NCBI GenBank assembly: GCA_017590115.1
Contig: JAGGNK010006448.1
Location: 7,798,099 to 7,862,098, forward strand
Reading direction: 5' to 3'
Source: Montifringilla adamsi
Lineage: Eukaryota; Chordata; Aves; Passeriformes; Passeridae
DNA length: 64,000 bases
In this document: positions 38,809 to 48,881 of the stretch, one piece after another
How positions within the stretch are numbered: position 1 is the stretch's first letter
How the letters are laid out: every line of letters begins with the position of its first letter
Program-made: the position numbers and the translations under genes
Notes under the pieces: generated by a model
Database searches by the model: none
What the model was told of the DNA's origin: nothing
Seen by the model: the letters and a program-made list of their open reading frames with translations, nothing else

Positions 38809-39258
38809 TGTTGATGCCTCAGGTTTTGGCTTTTTTTTTTTCAGATTCTGTATTGCTTTAGTGTGTAGTTCTCAGCTTCATATTAGGGGATAGTAAGCTC
38901 ACTTTACAGAACAGGTAGACAAAACAATTCCTTCTCAAGGTGGGCAGCATGGACAGCTGATCCAAATCTCATGCCCAAGAGCATAAACAACAGGGGACTG
39001 AAGACAGAAAACAGGAAGGATGAGACTTAATGGGTAAAGCTGTAATTGGACAGTTAGCTCCAATATACAAATGGACCAAAACTTATAAAAGTGTGACCTG
39101 TTGTCCATTTTGTGACCATTTTGGGGTTCACCTGGGGTCTAGCCCTGGCTAGGCCCTTGTGCTGCCCAAGGTGGATCTGTTGAGGCTTCCTAATACTTAC
39201 TTTATTCATTAGCTCCCTCTAGTCTCTGTTCTACATCAGTCTTCACAAGGCATCAATG
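38809..39258 (+). mobile_element. Solo LTR of an endogenous retrovirus, 450 bp, inserted in CR1
   Basis: The left end tgttgatgcct and right end aggcatcaatg form an 11-base inverted repeat, matching at the inner nine positions; the last two right-end bases are tg where ca would be expected. The element is flanked by tcacta on both sides. A TATA-like box, cttataaaagtgtgac (39082-39097), gives plus orientation. Downstream lie gaccattttggggttcacct (39112-39131) and cctggctaggcccttgtgct, which I recall from avian LTRs of this size. No internal viral sequence is present, so two LTRs probably recombined to leave one. Family name is not assigned; a 6-bp duplication fits a class II (ERVK-like) element. 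Confidence 0.88.
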
Positions 39259-39264
39259 TCACTA
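39259..39264. repeat. Target-site duplication, right copy (tcacta)
   Basis: Identical to 38803-38808; the CR1 sequence continues directly from here as actgtctggaagtaaaggcc. Confidence 0.85.
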
Positions 39265-40255
39265 ACTGTCTGGAAGTAAAGGCCAACCCCCACCTTACTA
39301 CACCCTCTTTTCAGGTAATTGTAGACAGCAATAAGGTCCCCCTGAGCTTCCTTTTCTCCAGGCTAAACAATCCCAATTGCTTCAGCTGCTTTTCATAGAA
39401 CTTTCCTTCTAGAACCTTCATCAGCTCTGACGTCCTTCTCTGGACACTTTCCACCCCTTCAATGTCTTTGTTGTAGTGAGGGACCCAGACCTGGAAACAG
39501 AATTCAAGGCATGGCCTCAGCAGTTCTGAGTACAGGGAAACAATCACTGCCCTGGTCCTGCTGGCCACACTATTGCTGATACAGGCCAGGTAGCAATTGG
39601 CCTTCTTGCCACCTGGGCACACTGCTGGCTCATGTTTAGCCAACTGTCAGCCTGGACTCCCAGGTCCTTTTCCACTGGGAAGCTTTCCAGACACTCTTTC
39701 TCCAGCCTGTAGTGATGCGTGGGATTGTTGTGACCAAAGTGGAACCTGGCACTTGGCCTTGTTGAACCTCATACTGATGGGCTTAACCCATCTAGCCAGC
39801 CTGTCCAGATCCCTTTGCAGAGCCTTCCCCTCCTCCAGCAGGTCAACTCTGCTACCCAACGGAGCCTTGTCTGTGAAATTACTGACGGCAGACTCAATCC
39901 CCTTACCCAGACCATGAATAAAGATATTAAATAAGACTGTGCTCAACACTGAGGCCTGGGGAACCCCATTAGTGACTGGCCTCCAACTGGATGCAACACC
40001 ATTCACCACCCCTCTCTGGGCACAGCCATTCAGCAAAGAGAAAACCTGCCATGGGCAAACAGCTTTCCCAGGAGAATGCCATGGGAGACAGCATCAAGGG
40101 CTTTGATGAAGTTCCAGGTAGACAACATCCAGTGCTTTCCCCTCACCCATCAGGCAGGTCACCTGGTCATAAAAGGAGATCAGGTTGGTCAGGCCTTTCC
40201 TAAACCCATGCTGTCTGTGTCTGATCCCTTGGCTCTCCTGTGAGACAGCTTCTCT
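39265..40255 (-). mobile_element. CR1 LINE, ORF2 carboxyl half (reverse transcriptase), inactive
   Basis: Two minus-strand frames carry CR1 ORF2 sequence. The frame at 39647-40036 reads NGVASSWRPVTNGVPQASVL, VLFNIFIHGL and LQRDLDRLARW, then MRFNKAKC: the palm region of a CR1 reverse transcriptase. The catalytic block is FTDKA (in SNFTDKAPL) where active copies have FADDT, so both catalytic aspartates are not intact, and GVPQG is GVPQA. The frame at 39311-39643 continues with SVASRTRAVIVSLYSELLRP and LFSLEKRKLRGTL, the carboxyl end. A frameshift separates the two. Further 5' sequence (40037-40255) is readable only as DNA similarity, ending near tctctcctgtgagacagctt. The element is 5'-truncated and dead. 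With 38551-38808 it made one CR1 copy of about 1.25 kb. Confidence 0.95.
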
Positions 40256-42540
40256 TCTATATGACCACTATGAAGGCTACCATCAAGTGCAGGCATTATT
40301 TATTTTGGTAACACCAGCTATGATGGCATAAAGGAGAAAATCCATAAGACTGGACTATTGTTGCCAAGATATGGCTTTTTTTCTCATTTGTTTTAGTGTT
40401 CTACTTCTACCTGCCCTGAAAATCAAAAACTGACAATATTAATATCTTTTCACTGATTCTGTTTCGATTCACTGAAACTGAAAATAATACCTACTACAAA
40501 ATATTCAACATACGGATTATTTTCTCTTTATCAAATAGATGGTAACAGTTCTGTGAAATTAAATAGAGATCTACTTTACATGATAATTCATCTCTTTTTA
40601 ACCCATTTTTTAGTCATGTGTATTTTTAAAACTCAGAAGTCAAAACAACAAAAGTTTCTTGCAATTTTAATCTTCTTATTTTCTTTTATGTCAAACTAGT
40701 CTTTATAAAGAAGCTTTATTAAGAAAAAGATTAATTATGTTAATTTGTTAATTCCAAAGGCAGGAGAACAATAGGTTATTAGTCATCACAAGATTTTAGA
40801 GATTTTTGTCTGTAAATTCAGGTAATATAGAAATAAGCCTGCAAGGTAAAAAGACTTCAACATGAAAAGGGAAAATAATTTAATCCATGAAAATCCTGCC
40901 AATGCAAGGAGTCAGGTGCCAAATTGTCCTGATTACCTACAAGTATTCCAATCTGCTTATTTTCTAAAGCTGACTAACCTGTAGGGAGCTATACCATTTA
41001 AGTTCTTCTCCATTTAGCATGAAAATCTCCTAGGAACATAACAATAGTCATACATTCGTGCTTTGAGGTATCTGTTTTGGCTACAGAAGAGCCTATCACT
41101 TAGCTTTTCTGCACTGTAGGCTGCAGTGAAAAAAGGGCTCAATGTCTTAAAAAGGCAGAAGGCATAAGTTTCCTATCAGGATTTTTCATAATTTACATAA
41201 CTGGTGTGAATGATTATTCTACACAAAAGCCCTATTTGGTTTAAGGGACATCATAGTATTTCTTCCGTTTCCAGGGTGTTTCTGAGTTATTTTACAACAT
41301 CTTGTCCCCCATCCCTCTTGGCACTGCTAGGTGTGTAAGGGTGACAGTGACTATGCAAATGGGATTGTGGCTTCAGCCATGACAAAACCATTCTTATTGA
41401 GGTGCGTGGCAGGGAGGAATAGACTTAGAATCTTAATTCCATCTGGCAGTTTCTGATTTATATTGTGAAAGGTAAACTTAATGTCTTTACATCTTTCAGG
41501 GAAAGGACTGTTATCAATGGCCTTTAACTTAAATTAAGTGTAAAATATACTCAAGACTATTTTTGACACTGCAAGTAGACAACCGAATCTTCAGAACGAT
41601 TCTTATCAAAAGCTGAAAGCAAATTATGACTGTGTTTTCTGAGACAAACTGAGGAACTATCTTACTCTATCTGATCATATTTGTTCTTGGCGATTTGATC
41701 TATCTGGATTTACAATAAATGTTCATCCTTAAAAAATCTCCTGACCAATATGCCTACTATAAGTATATTTTTTGATGTTCAATCAACAGATTCCCATAAA
41801 TATTTCCAAAAATACTCTACAGGATTTCCAATATGTCTGCTTTATTAATCTTATCTATGTAGCTTGAAAATCTGCATTTTTGTTTACTGCAGAAAGTTTT
41901 TATGTCTGTGAAAGCAAAACTGATTTTCACTGTATATTAAACTGGTTTTTAAAGCTGAAAATCATAATTATGCATGCACCACACATCATATTAGTTTCAG
42001 TAAAATATTTTTTGTTGGGTTTGTGTTAGAATTATGCTAATTTTCACTCAGAAAGATGAATGAAAGATAGCAAGATCTTCTATGTGCATTAAATAACTTT
42101 TTTTTCAAATTACTTTTTTGATAAAAACTGTAACAATCTGCTCAATAAATAGTCTAAGAAACATGAATTTAAACAAGTCCTTCAGAAAAAAACCATGCAT
42201 GTTAAAGAAAACTGTCTCTTTTTCCAGCAGGGTATCTATGTATCAAGAACATTTTCCCTGGGATGTTATTCTCTTTCAGGAACATTTTGGCAATAATATA
42301 TGCAATATACTACACTATATATCCATACTGGACCATACATCTCAATGGCAAGCTGAGCATTTTTCTCATCAGACAGTGAAGCGAGGGTGCACAGGGGACC
42401 AGAATTCCTCCTCAAGATTCTGCAATGAAGGTGGTGAGAGCTGGGCTGGGTGGATGAAGGATAATCACTCAAAACACATAGAACAGGGTGAACAGAGGGA
42501 TGTGAGACACCTCATCAGTGGAAAGGAAGCTGATTGCTTT
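40256..42540. other. AT-rich DNA, nothing recognised
   Basis: No repeat family is evident. A 141-codon frame at 42118-42543 is unusually long for this composition but has no domain that I recognise; its end abuts the CR1 fragment at 42541. It may be chance or may include diverged CR1 sequence upstream of ORF2. Confidence 0.5.
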
Positions 42541-42780
42541 TAGGGCCTTTGAGGAAAATAGGACCATCTTGAATACCTTCACCTAAACCCATGCGTCATG
42601 GAGAACAAGCAGAAGAAGCTAAAATCTGTCCACAGCTGCAAAGTTTTGACCTCATTGGGATTACAGAGAGGTGGTGGAGCAAATTGCATGGGTGGAGCCT
42701 TAGTGTCTGAGTGCAAAGTTTTCAGGAAGGCAGGTGAAAAATTTGAGGAGGAATGCTTACAATTAATGCATCTTCATTGT
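42541..42780 (+). mobile_element. CR1 LINE fragment, start of ORF2 (endonuclease)
   Basis: From 42568 the plus strand reads LEYLHLNPCVMENKQKKLKS, which lines up with the start region of CR1 ORF2 (LKCLYTNARSMGNKQEELEA type). After a frameshift DLIGITERWW follows (from about 42649), the conserved start of the apurinic-like endonuclease domain, where active CR1 has an ITETWW block. The sequence then reads SKLHGWSLSV, a stop, and QSFQEGR, after which similarity fades. The glutamate-containing ITE motif is kept but the following Thr is Arg. The copy is short, frameshifted and inactive. Confidence 0.8.
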
Positions 42781-43934
42781 TTGCAGTGGAGAAAAAATGG
42801 AAATGAGAATGAGCTGCTTGAGGATAGGAGGATAGACCAGAATGAGTGCTAATGAGTTGGGGAATCTGTTGCAAAAAGCCTGATAAAAAAGGGGAAGTTA
42901 GGTGGAATCTTCTTTAAATAACTGGAAAAAGAATTCCTGAAAAGTTCCTGAAAAGAATATCTGCCTTTGGAGGAAACTGTAAACAAACATTTCAAATCTC
43001 TTCAGAAGCTGATTGGTATTCACTACACATTAGGCAAAATAAGAAATAACAGTGATTTTACTGAAACAGGCCTTTCAGACAGCAAAAGAGAAGCAAAGAA
43101 GCAAGAAGAAGTATTGAAGTTAATTTCCTGACAAGAAAATCAAAGTTTTGACAGTCATTGATTTTTCTGGCAATTTCTTATCTGCTTATCATTTCGGGAG
43201 TAATTATTTAATTACTGAATTAAATAATTGATGACAAACACTTGATTTCTGTGTTGCTTATCACTTTTTTAAATAACAATTTAATGTATGTATATATATG
43301 CACATTAGACTGCCGTTCTTAAATGGTAACAAATCGCGCTGACATGCTAAGCAGATTGTTTCCTACGTTTTTTTGAGATATCCTAAAAGTCACATTTTAG
43401 CACAACTATGAATTCAAAAGTCTTTATTAAATGCAGCAGAGAAGTCCACTTGATTTCACTTTGTTGAAATGCTAAATGTTAGTCTTTCAAAGCATGTGGT
43501 TGTGCCATTCATTCAACACAGCTGAGGGTGTGTCTGTTATACAAGATTGAGACTGAATCCTCTTTTCTTCAAGCAAGTCTGGTTTTTAGCCTATGAACTT
43601 GCTTGAGACCACTTTGATTCTAATGGAGACCTGTATGAAGATACCAAGTTACAACTATTAAAGTAATTTCTAGAACATTGTATCTATAAAAGGTTTTATT
43701 TTAAAAGAATTTGTATCGAGACTGCATATATTTGATGCTGACCTATAGAGGGTTCTAGAGTGCCTCAGAAGACATGTTTGTATTGTCAAATACTGTCCTT
43801 CACTCTCTGGCTGCCATAAAAAGAATGGACTATAAATCAGTAGTTTTATTCCACTCACTCACCAACGATTTCTGGAATTTGCTTTAGTCATACCACCATT
43901 TCTATTAAAACTGAAGAAATCAAAAATAGTTTAT
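42781..43934. other. AT-rich DNA between two CR1 fragments
   Basis: Contains a perfect 12-bp inverted repeat (listed separately). No gene is visible. Confidence 0.6.
43202..43229. repeat. Perfect 12-bp inverted repeat, 4-base loop
   Basis: Arms aattatttaatt (43202-43213) and aattaaataatt (43218-43229) around actg. In AT-rich DNA such hairpins arise by chance more often, and no function is implied. Confidence 0.9.
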
Positions 43935-44790
43935 TAGGAATGCCAAGGAGGCACTCCTTGTATGTATACCATCAATGGCTGTATTGTGTCAGAAAATGCT
44001 TGCTCATTCATGCAAGTTTCCTCCCATATGTGCTTGATATTCTGCACATTGGTCTGAACTTGGAGAGGTCAATCTTTGAAAATGAATCAGCTCTTGTAGA
44101 GAGTTCTCTTCTCTCCGGGCTCCTCTTACCTTGGATTCATCCAAGCAGATCTCTGAAAAGACCAAAGTATACTCTCCAAAAAGCCAGGGTCGGGAGTCTA
44201 CTAGTTGGCTTGCTTTCTCCTCTCAGGAACCCAAACTCCATCTCACAGTCAGAGCAGCCAAGGCTGACCCCAACCTGTTCTTCCTTGTTTATTTGTGTCA
44301 CTTTGACAAAAGCATCACCCATCACCGCCTTCTCAATTGTTTGTTCCAGGAAGCTGTCATCAGTGCCCTCCATAAAATATTTGGGCTGCTTGTGCCCTAG
44401 TGTGCTGCTGTTCTAGCAGATATGGATGTGCTAAAGTCACCTGTAAGCACCAGTGCCTGTGAACATGAGGCTTGTTACAGTGTCTGAATAAGGTTTCTGC
44501 TACTTCTTCCTTATGTGACATGCAGCAGTCATTCAGTGCATTATCACCTGTGCAGCTCTTTCCAGTAATCCCGAACCACAAGCTTTCAGCTGGCTCCTCA
44601 TGTGACCTGAGACAGAACTCCATGCGCTCCTGATGCTCCTTCACATAAATGATAGCTCCCCCTGTTCACCAGTCCAGACTGTCCTGTCCACTGCAGCCCT
44701 CCAGTTGAGTGAGTTATCTGACCTTGTTTCTGTCATCCAAGTGAGATCAAACCCCTTCAATTGCTGACAGAAATCTCATTCTTCCTCTTT
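43935..44790 (-). mobile_element. CR1 LINE fragment, endonuclease domain of ORF2
   Basis: Read on the minus strand from 44790 the element gives TETRSDNSLNW (CR1: ITETWWDNSHDW type), then YVKEHQERMEFCLRSHEEPA and ESLWFGITGKSCTGDNAL, then SLGCSDCEMEFGFLRGE, the conserved SDH/SDCE block near the end of the endonuclease, and finally YFGLFRDLLG. The catalytic His of the SDH motif is Cys here. Sequence near 43960-44060 still resembles the linker before the reverse transcriptase. Stops and frame changes occur, so the copy is dead. The 158-codon plus-strand frame at 43940-44416 is an antisense shadow. Orientation is opposite to the fragment at 42541-42780. Confidence 0.93.
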
Positions 44791-44791
44791 C

Positions 44792-44817
44792 TTCTCTGTC
44801 TGCATGCAGACAGAGAA
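44792..44817. repeat. 26-bp perfect palindrome
   Basis: The arm ttctctgtctgca (44792-44804) is followed with no loop by its exact complement tgcagacagagaa (44805-44817). It lies within a few bases of the outer end of the minus-strand CR1 fragment. Confidence 0.95.
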
Positions 44818-45375
44818 ATATAGGCATTCAAATTGTGCTGATTTCCCAGAGAAGATATGAGACATTTCCCCTGTTATACTGTCCTACAGATCTTTCCTAA
44901 TTTGTGTGCATACACTTGAGGTGGGCCACTTTTAGTCCCATTTTATAGATTATGAGGTTTCTCCTTTTTATATAACCCTGTGCAAATTGCTTGACATTAA
45001 GATATGCAGCAAAGGAAATATCATAGAAGAAGACATCAAGATAATTCTGTGGGTAATGAAGTCTTCAATTATCTGTAACATTAGCATTGTGGAAAGAGAA
45101 ATGAAGACAAGATAGTGGAGAAGGCATGATCAATGAGAACCAGGTAAAAAGGCTTGTAAAGGATGAAGGACAAAAGAAAAGTGCACATCCAAATTTTTGG
45201 CTCCTCATTAACACTTAGGGGAGGTCCCTGGTGTTGCTCAAATTGTTTCCATTTCCTAGAGCCATGCCCTTGGCTATCCTGCCATGGTGCTTCTCACTCC
45301 AGTAGAACACGGCAAACCCCCAAATTGTTTCCTCGAAGTGAAATCATGGAATAGAAGTTTAGTCTTTCTGTGTGT

Positions 45376-45424
<49 letters not shown>

Positions 45425-46255
45425 TGTTCATGCTTCAGCAGATACTTCATAGGATTTGTTTAAGATTCTTTTATTTTCTGTAACCACCCATAGTCTCTGT
45501 ATTATTTTGACTCAGATCGCTGTGTTCAGGTCACAAATTACTAACTTTTCTGCTTCATCTTCCTGTTCTGTTCTAGCCTTAGCCCTTCAACAGGGCTTGT
45601 GATGCATGGTAATTTGGTAGTGTGTGGGAAGCCAGAAATAATCTATGGCTGCTACTAACACGGTGTAGTGGAGTCTTACCTTATTACTAGGAAGCCAATG
45701 ACAAATAAGAAAGAAAATCTTTCTTTAAGAAAGCTGGCAACACTTACTGTTTCTTTATGGTTTTTTTTATAAGCTCTGACAGTGTAGAACTAGAGGTGTT
45801 ATTCTGAACTGAAAAAAAACCCCCAAAAACCTGTAGCTGCATAACCATAGATTAGCCAGGAATTAAAGAAACCATTTAAAATCATTCAGCTCTGACTGAG
45901 CCTGTAAAACAGCTATCCTGGCTGAGTACCACAATTACACTAGAACTATGCTACCTGGACCTTTTCACTGCTGGGCTGTTTGACCTAAGCATGTATTACT
46001 TCTGAGACAGTATTTTTTTTCAATAAACTGGGGAAAAAACCCCAAAACTATTAGAGAGTGAGAGAGAGAGGATGAGTCAGCCAGGGTGAAATTGAACATA
46101 TTCTAAGTTATGAGATTGGCAATTCAACTTTACTGATTTTAAGGGAATCTTTTGAAATAATTTGAACTAGATGCTTTACTTTAAATTGATCAAAGCTGGG
46201 GTAAGGTCAGACCTAACCACAGTATCTTAGGAACCTTTGGAAAGGTTCATCACTC
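44818..46255. other. AT-rich DNA with a poly(T) tract
   Basis: Nothing gene-like. A (GA)n-like patch (gagagtgagagagagagg) lies at about 46053-46070. Confidence 0.55.
45378..45422. repeat. Poly(T) tract, (T)45
   Basis: Forty-five uninterrupted T. If it were a retro-tail, the element would be on the minus strand and lie to the right, but no AATAAA-type signal or known body is seen there. Confidence 0.97.
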
Positions 46256-46455
46256 CAAGGGTGGCTGGGTACTCAAATAGGTTCCCAGGGAGGGAGTGGT
46301 CCCAGCACTAGCCTGACAGAGTTCAAGAAGCATTTGGCCAATGCTCTCAGGCATATGGTATGATTCTTAGGGCGTCCTGTACAAGGCTATAAGTAGGACT
46401 TAATGATCCTATTGGATCCCTTCCCTCCCAGGATATTCTATGATTGTATGAATTA
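46256..46455 (+). mobile_element. CR1 LINE 3' end
   Basis: The order gttcccagggagggagtggt, gacagagttcaagaagcatt, tcaggcatatggtatgattc and gatcccttccctcccaggat, ending in atattctatgattgtatgaa, is a well-known avian CR1 3' end subtype with its ATTCTATG-like tail. It is 5'-truncated to about 200 bp, and a distinct subtype from the CR1 ends at 23458-25680. Confidence 0.94.
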
Positions 46456-48545
46456 CAAGAATAACTAGGAAAGGGGATCCATTATTTCTCTATTTGGAAG
46501 AATAAACAGAAAAAAAAAATTAAAAAAAAAGTGAAATTAATGAGAAGAAAGATTAGATATAAGAAAAACATAAAAAATCCCAGTGATAATTAATAACGTT
46601 TGTGTGTGCTTTTTTTGCTTAGATTTTTTTGTCATCTGTCAAAATTCCTAGCTAAGTAATAAAATGAGGAACGTCTTCCTTACAACAGGTCAAATGGTCT
46701 CAAACAAACAAAATTAACATAATTTTCCACTAAAAATACTCAATACATAACAATGAAAAAAAGTGGCAATGTTTATACTCTACATATTAGCTTTCACTTT
46801 CAGAATCATGTCTGAAAACATAATGCTATAAAACTAGAAAAACTGTGACATGTACATATTTCAGTTCAATGAGACAGAATAAGGACCAAAACATTCTGCT
46901 CAAATGTCTCTTCAGTGAAATCACTGTGCATTCAAAACTAACCTTTCTTTTTCCATGAAGAAAAAATACAAGTAAAGAAGTGGAAAAAAACCCAGTAAAC
47001 AAAGAAAAATATGGTGTCATAGAGCTAGGCAGAAATATATATTGTTCCTTGAAACTTCTGAGAGCAGAAAACATGGTAGTTCACACTGTGAGGATGTTAC
47101 ACATTTACAGAATCAAAGTGAGAGCAGTATTTTGGACATTCTTTTATTGTGTAAGAGAAGGAATAAGTGACAGAACTTGTAATATATAGTTCTGTATAAA
47201 TATTATTTTTAGGAGTTTAGAAGCCACTAAAAAGAAGCAGAAAAAGAAACAGAATAACAATAGCTTCCATAAATATATATTTAAAAAATGGTGAACAAAA
47301 TACAGTAAAATTAAAAACTTAATAGCAAGATTGATCATTTGTTTGTGTGTTGCTCCTCAGATTTGTTACCTATGAGAATTGTTGTCTAGCATAAGGAGAG
47401 ATCAGATAAAAAATGTTTATGTAAAATATGAAATAAACTTCTTTCTAGTGCTCCAGAAGGGCAGGTACAATCTTGCAACACTGTACGGTGGAGGAGAGAG
47501 GAGACATTCATCATTTACGGCTCGGTAATAAAGACAGCAAGATAAAGAACCCTTCAGGAAAACTCTTGTAATATGGATTGCTGCACTTCTTGAAGGAAAG
47601 GATGATGTGTTGCATTTTTCTTTAGGCAAATATGAGTAGTGATCACTTTTAATGCTTATCTGTACCAAATAGCATTTACATACCAGTTCAGAAACGCTGG
47701 TCACCTTTGCATATAAGAAAATTTTCAGCAGTATTTATATATGGTCTTAGGCTAACAATCAGCTCGGAGCAAATCTTGATGGAGATCATGCAATGTCTTC
47801 AGGGAAAAGTAAACCAAGAAAAATATTTTTGGTTGTTTGGGTTTCCCCCCCCCCCCCCCCCCCACGTAAATGCTTCAGAGACATTCTGAATCACAAGATT
47901 TTTTAGAACTGCTTTTATCAGCTGTATGATGATAGAAAACTCCTGGCTGTCCTAACTTTCATGATTTTTCTTACTTTTTTTTTTCAGAGATTCACACTGT
48001 TATTATCTTCAATATCTCTGGCAAAATGTACCAGAGGCAAATCATGCAAGAAAAGTGATTCACATATTTTAAGCTTCTATCATATGATACTCTCAAGTTC
48101 TTGCACTGTATGACATAATATACAGTGATTCAGGGTTCACTGTTTGTCAGATTCCTGATTTTGTATGTGTGTATCTTGTATGCCTCAGATATCTTTTATT
48201 TAAACTGAAGAATCCCTTTCATTTCAAGAGTACCCATTAAATTGTTGTTGTTGTTTCATTGTTTTCTTTGTTTGTTTTTAGTTTGTTGTGGCTTTTTATT
48301 TTTTTTATTGTTATTTTCTGCTTTATAGCTGAAGTGGCTGAAATCATATATAACCAAGAAAGAGATGATTTATTTGCATAATAATGCTCTTTATTTTGCT
48401 CATTTTTCTTTCCATAATATTTTATAGTATTCTGTTCATCTCTTTGGCTACCACATCAAAGGCAACTGATATTATAAAAGAACAATGTAGCCAACACCTT
48501 TTCTAAGTTGACAAGATTTTCAAATGGCAGTATATTTGAATGCAT
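46456..48545. other. AT-rich DNA, nothing recognised apart from simple repeats
   Basis: Short frames only. A C run is listed separately. Confidence 0.55.
47845..47863. repeat. Poly(C) tract, (C)19
   Basis: Nineteen uninterrupted C in otherwise AT-rich sequence. The complementary strand is a G run able to form a G-quadruplex. Confidence 0.97.
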
Positions 48546-48690
48546 CCCAACTGATTAGCTCCATTGATTAAAGCATGCTCAGGCTGTGGGCTCATTCTCT
48601 GCCCCTGCATGGGGAAGACATTCACTTAAAAGCTGCACCCAATAACCCCTGTGGGTCCCTTCCAACTCAATATTCTGTGATTCTGTGAAT
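48546..48690 (+). mobile_element. tRNA-Ile-derived SINE with CR1-like tail (TguSINE1-like)
   Basis: The head is tRNA-like. The A-box region ttagctccattgattaaagc (48555-48574) matches the D-arm region of tRNA-Ile at about 16 of 20 positions. The B-box region ggctcattctc (48589-48599) is followed by tgcccctgcatgggg, like the T-arm and acceptor end. The tail is CR1-like: gggtcccttccaactcaata (48653-48672), then two ATTCTGTG-type units to 48690. A tRNA-Ile head joined to a CR1 3' end is the build of the TguSINE1 family reported from passerine birds. Such SINEs are transcribed by RNA polymerase III and moved by CR1 enzymes. The copy is old, with a changed B box. The body between head and tail is short. 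No clear target-site duplication is seen. Confidence 0.75.
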
Positions 48691-48837
48691 TATACACTTA
48701 TACATCAGAAACAATAGTCTAAAAAGAGCTATGTTATTTTTCTGATAATTTATAGGTAACTTTCATAGCATTTTTTTTTTTATTTTAGCATGTTGCAGAG
48801 CTTAAAGACAGTAGAAATATATAGTTTTTTACAGGCT

Positions 48838-48881
48838 TGTTCTTTTCTTTTTCTTTTCTTTTTTTTTTTTTTTTTTTTTTC
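48838..48881. repeat. T-rich tract ending in a T run
   Basis: (TTCTTT)n-like start followed by about 22 T. Confidence 0.93.

Noticed and set aside
39647..40036. 129-codon minus-strand frame as a host gene
   Set aside because: It is CR1 ORF2 reverse transcriptase with a broken catalytic motif.
43940..44416. 158-codon plus-strand frame, the longest that does not cross the gap
   Set aside because: It is antisense to a clear CR1 endonuclease fragment on the minus strand.
48546..48620. Functional tRNA-Ile gene
   Set aside because: The anticodon arm and B box are degraded and the sequence runs straight into a CR1-like tail, so it is a SINE head.
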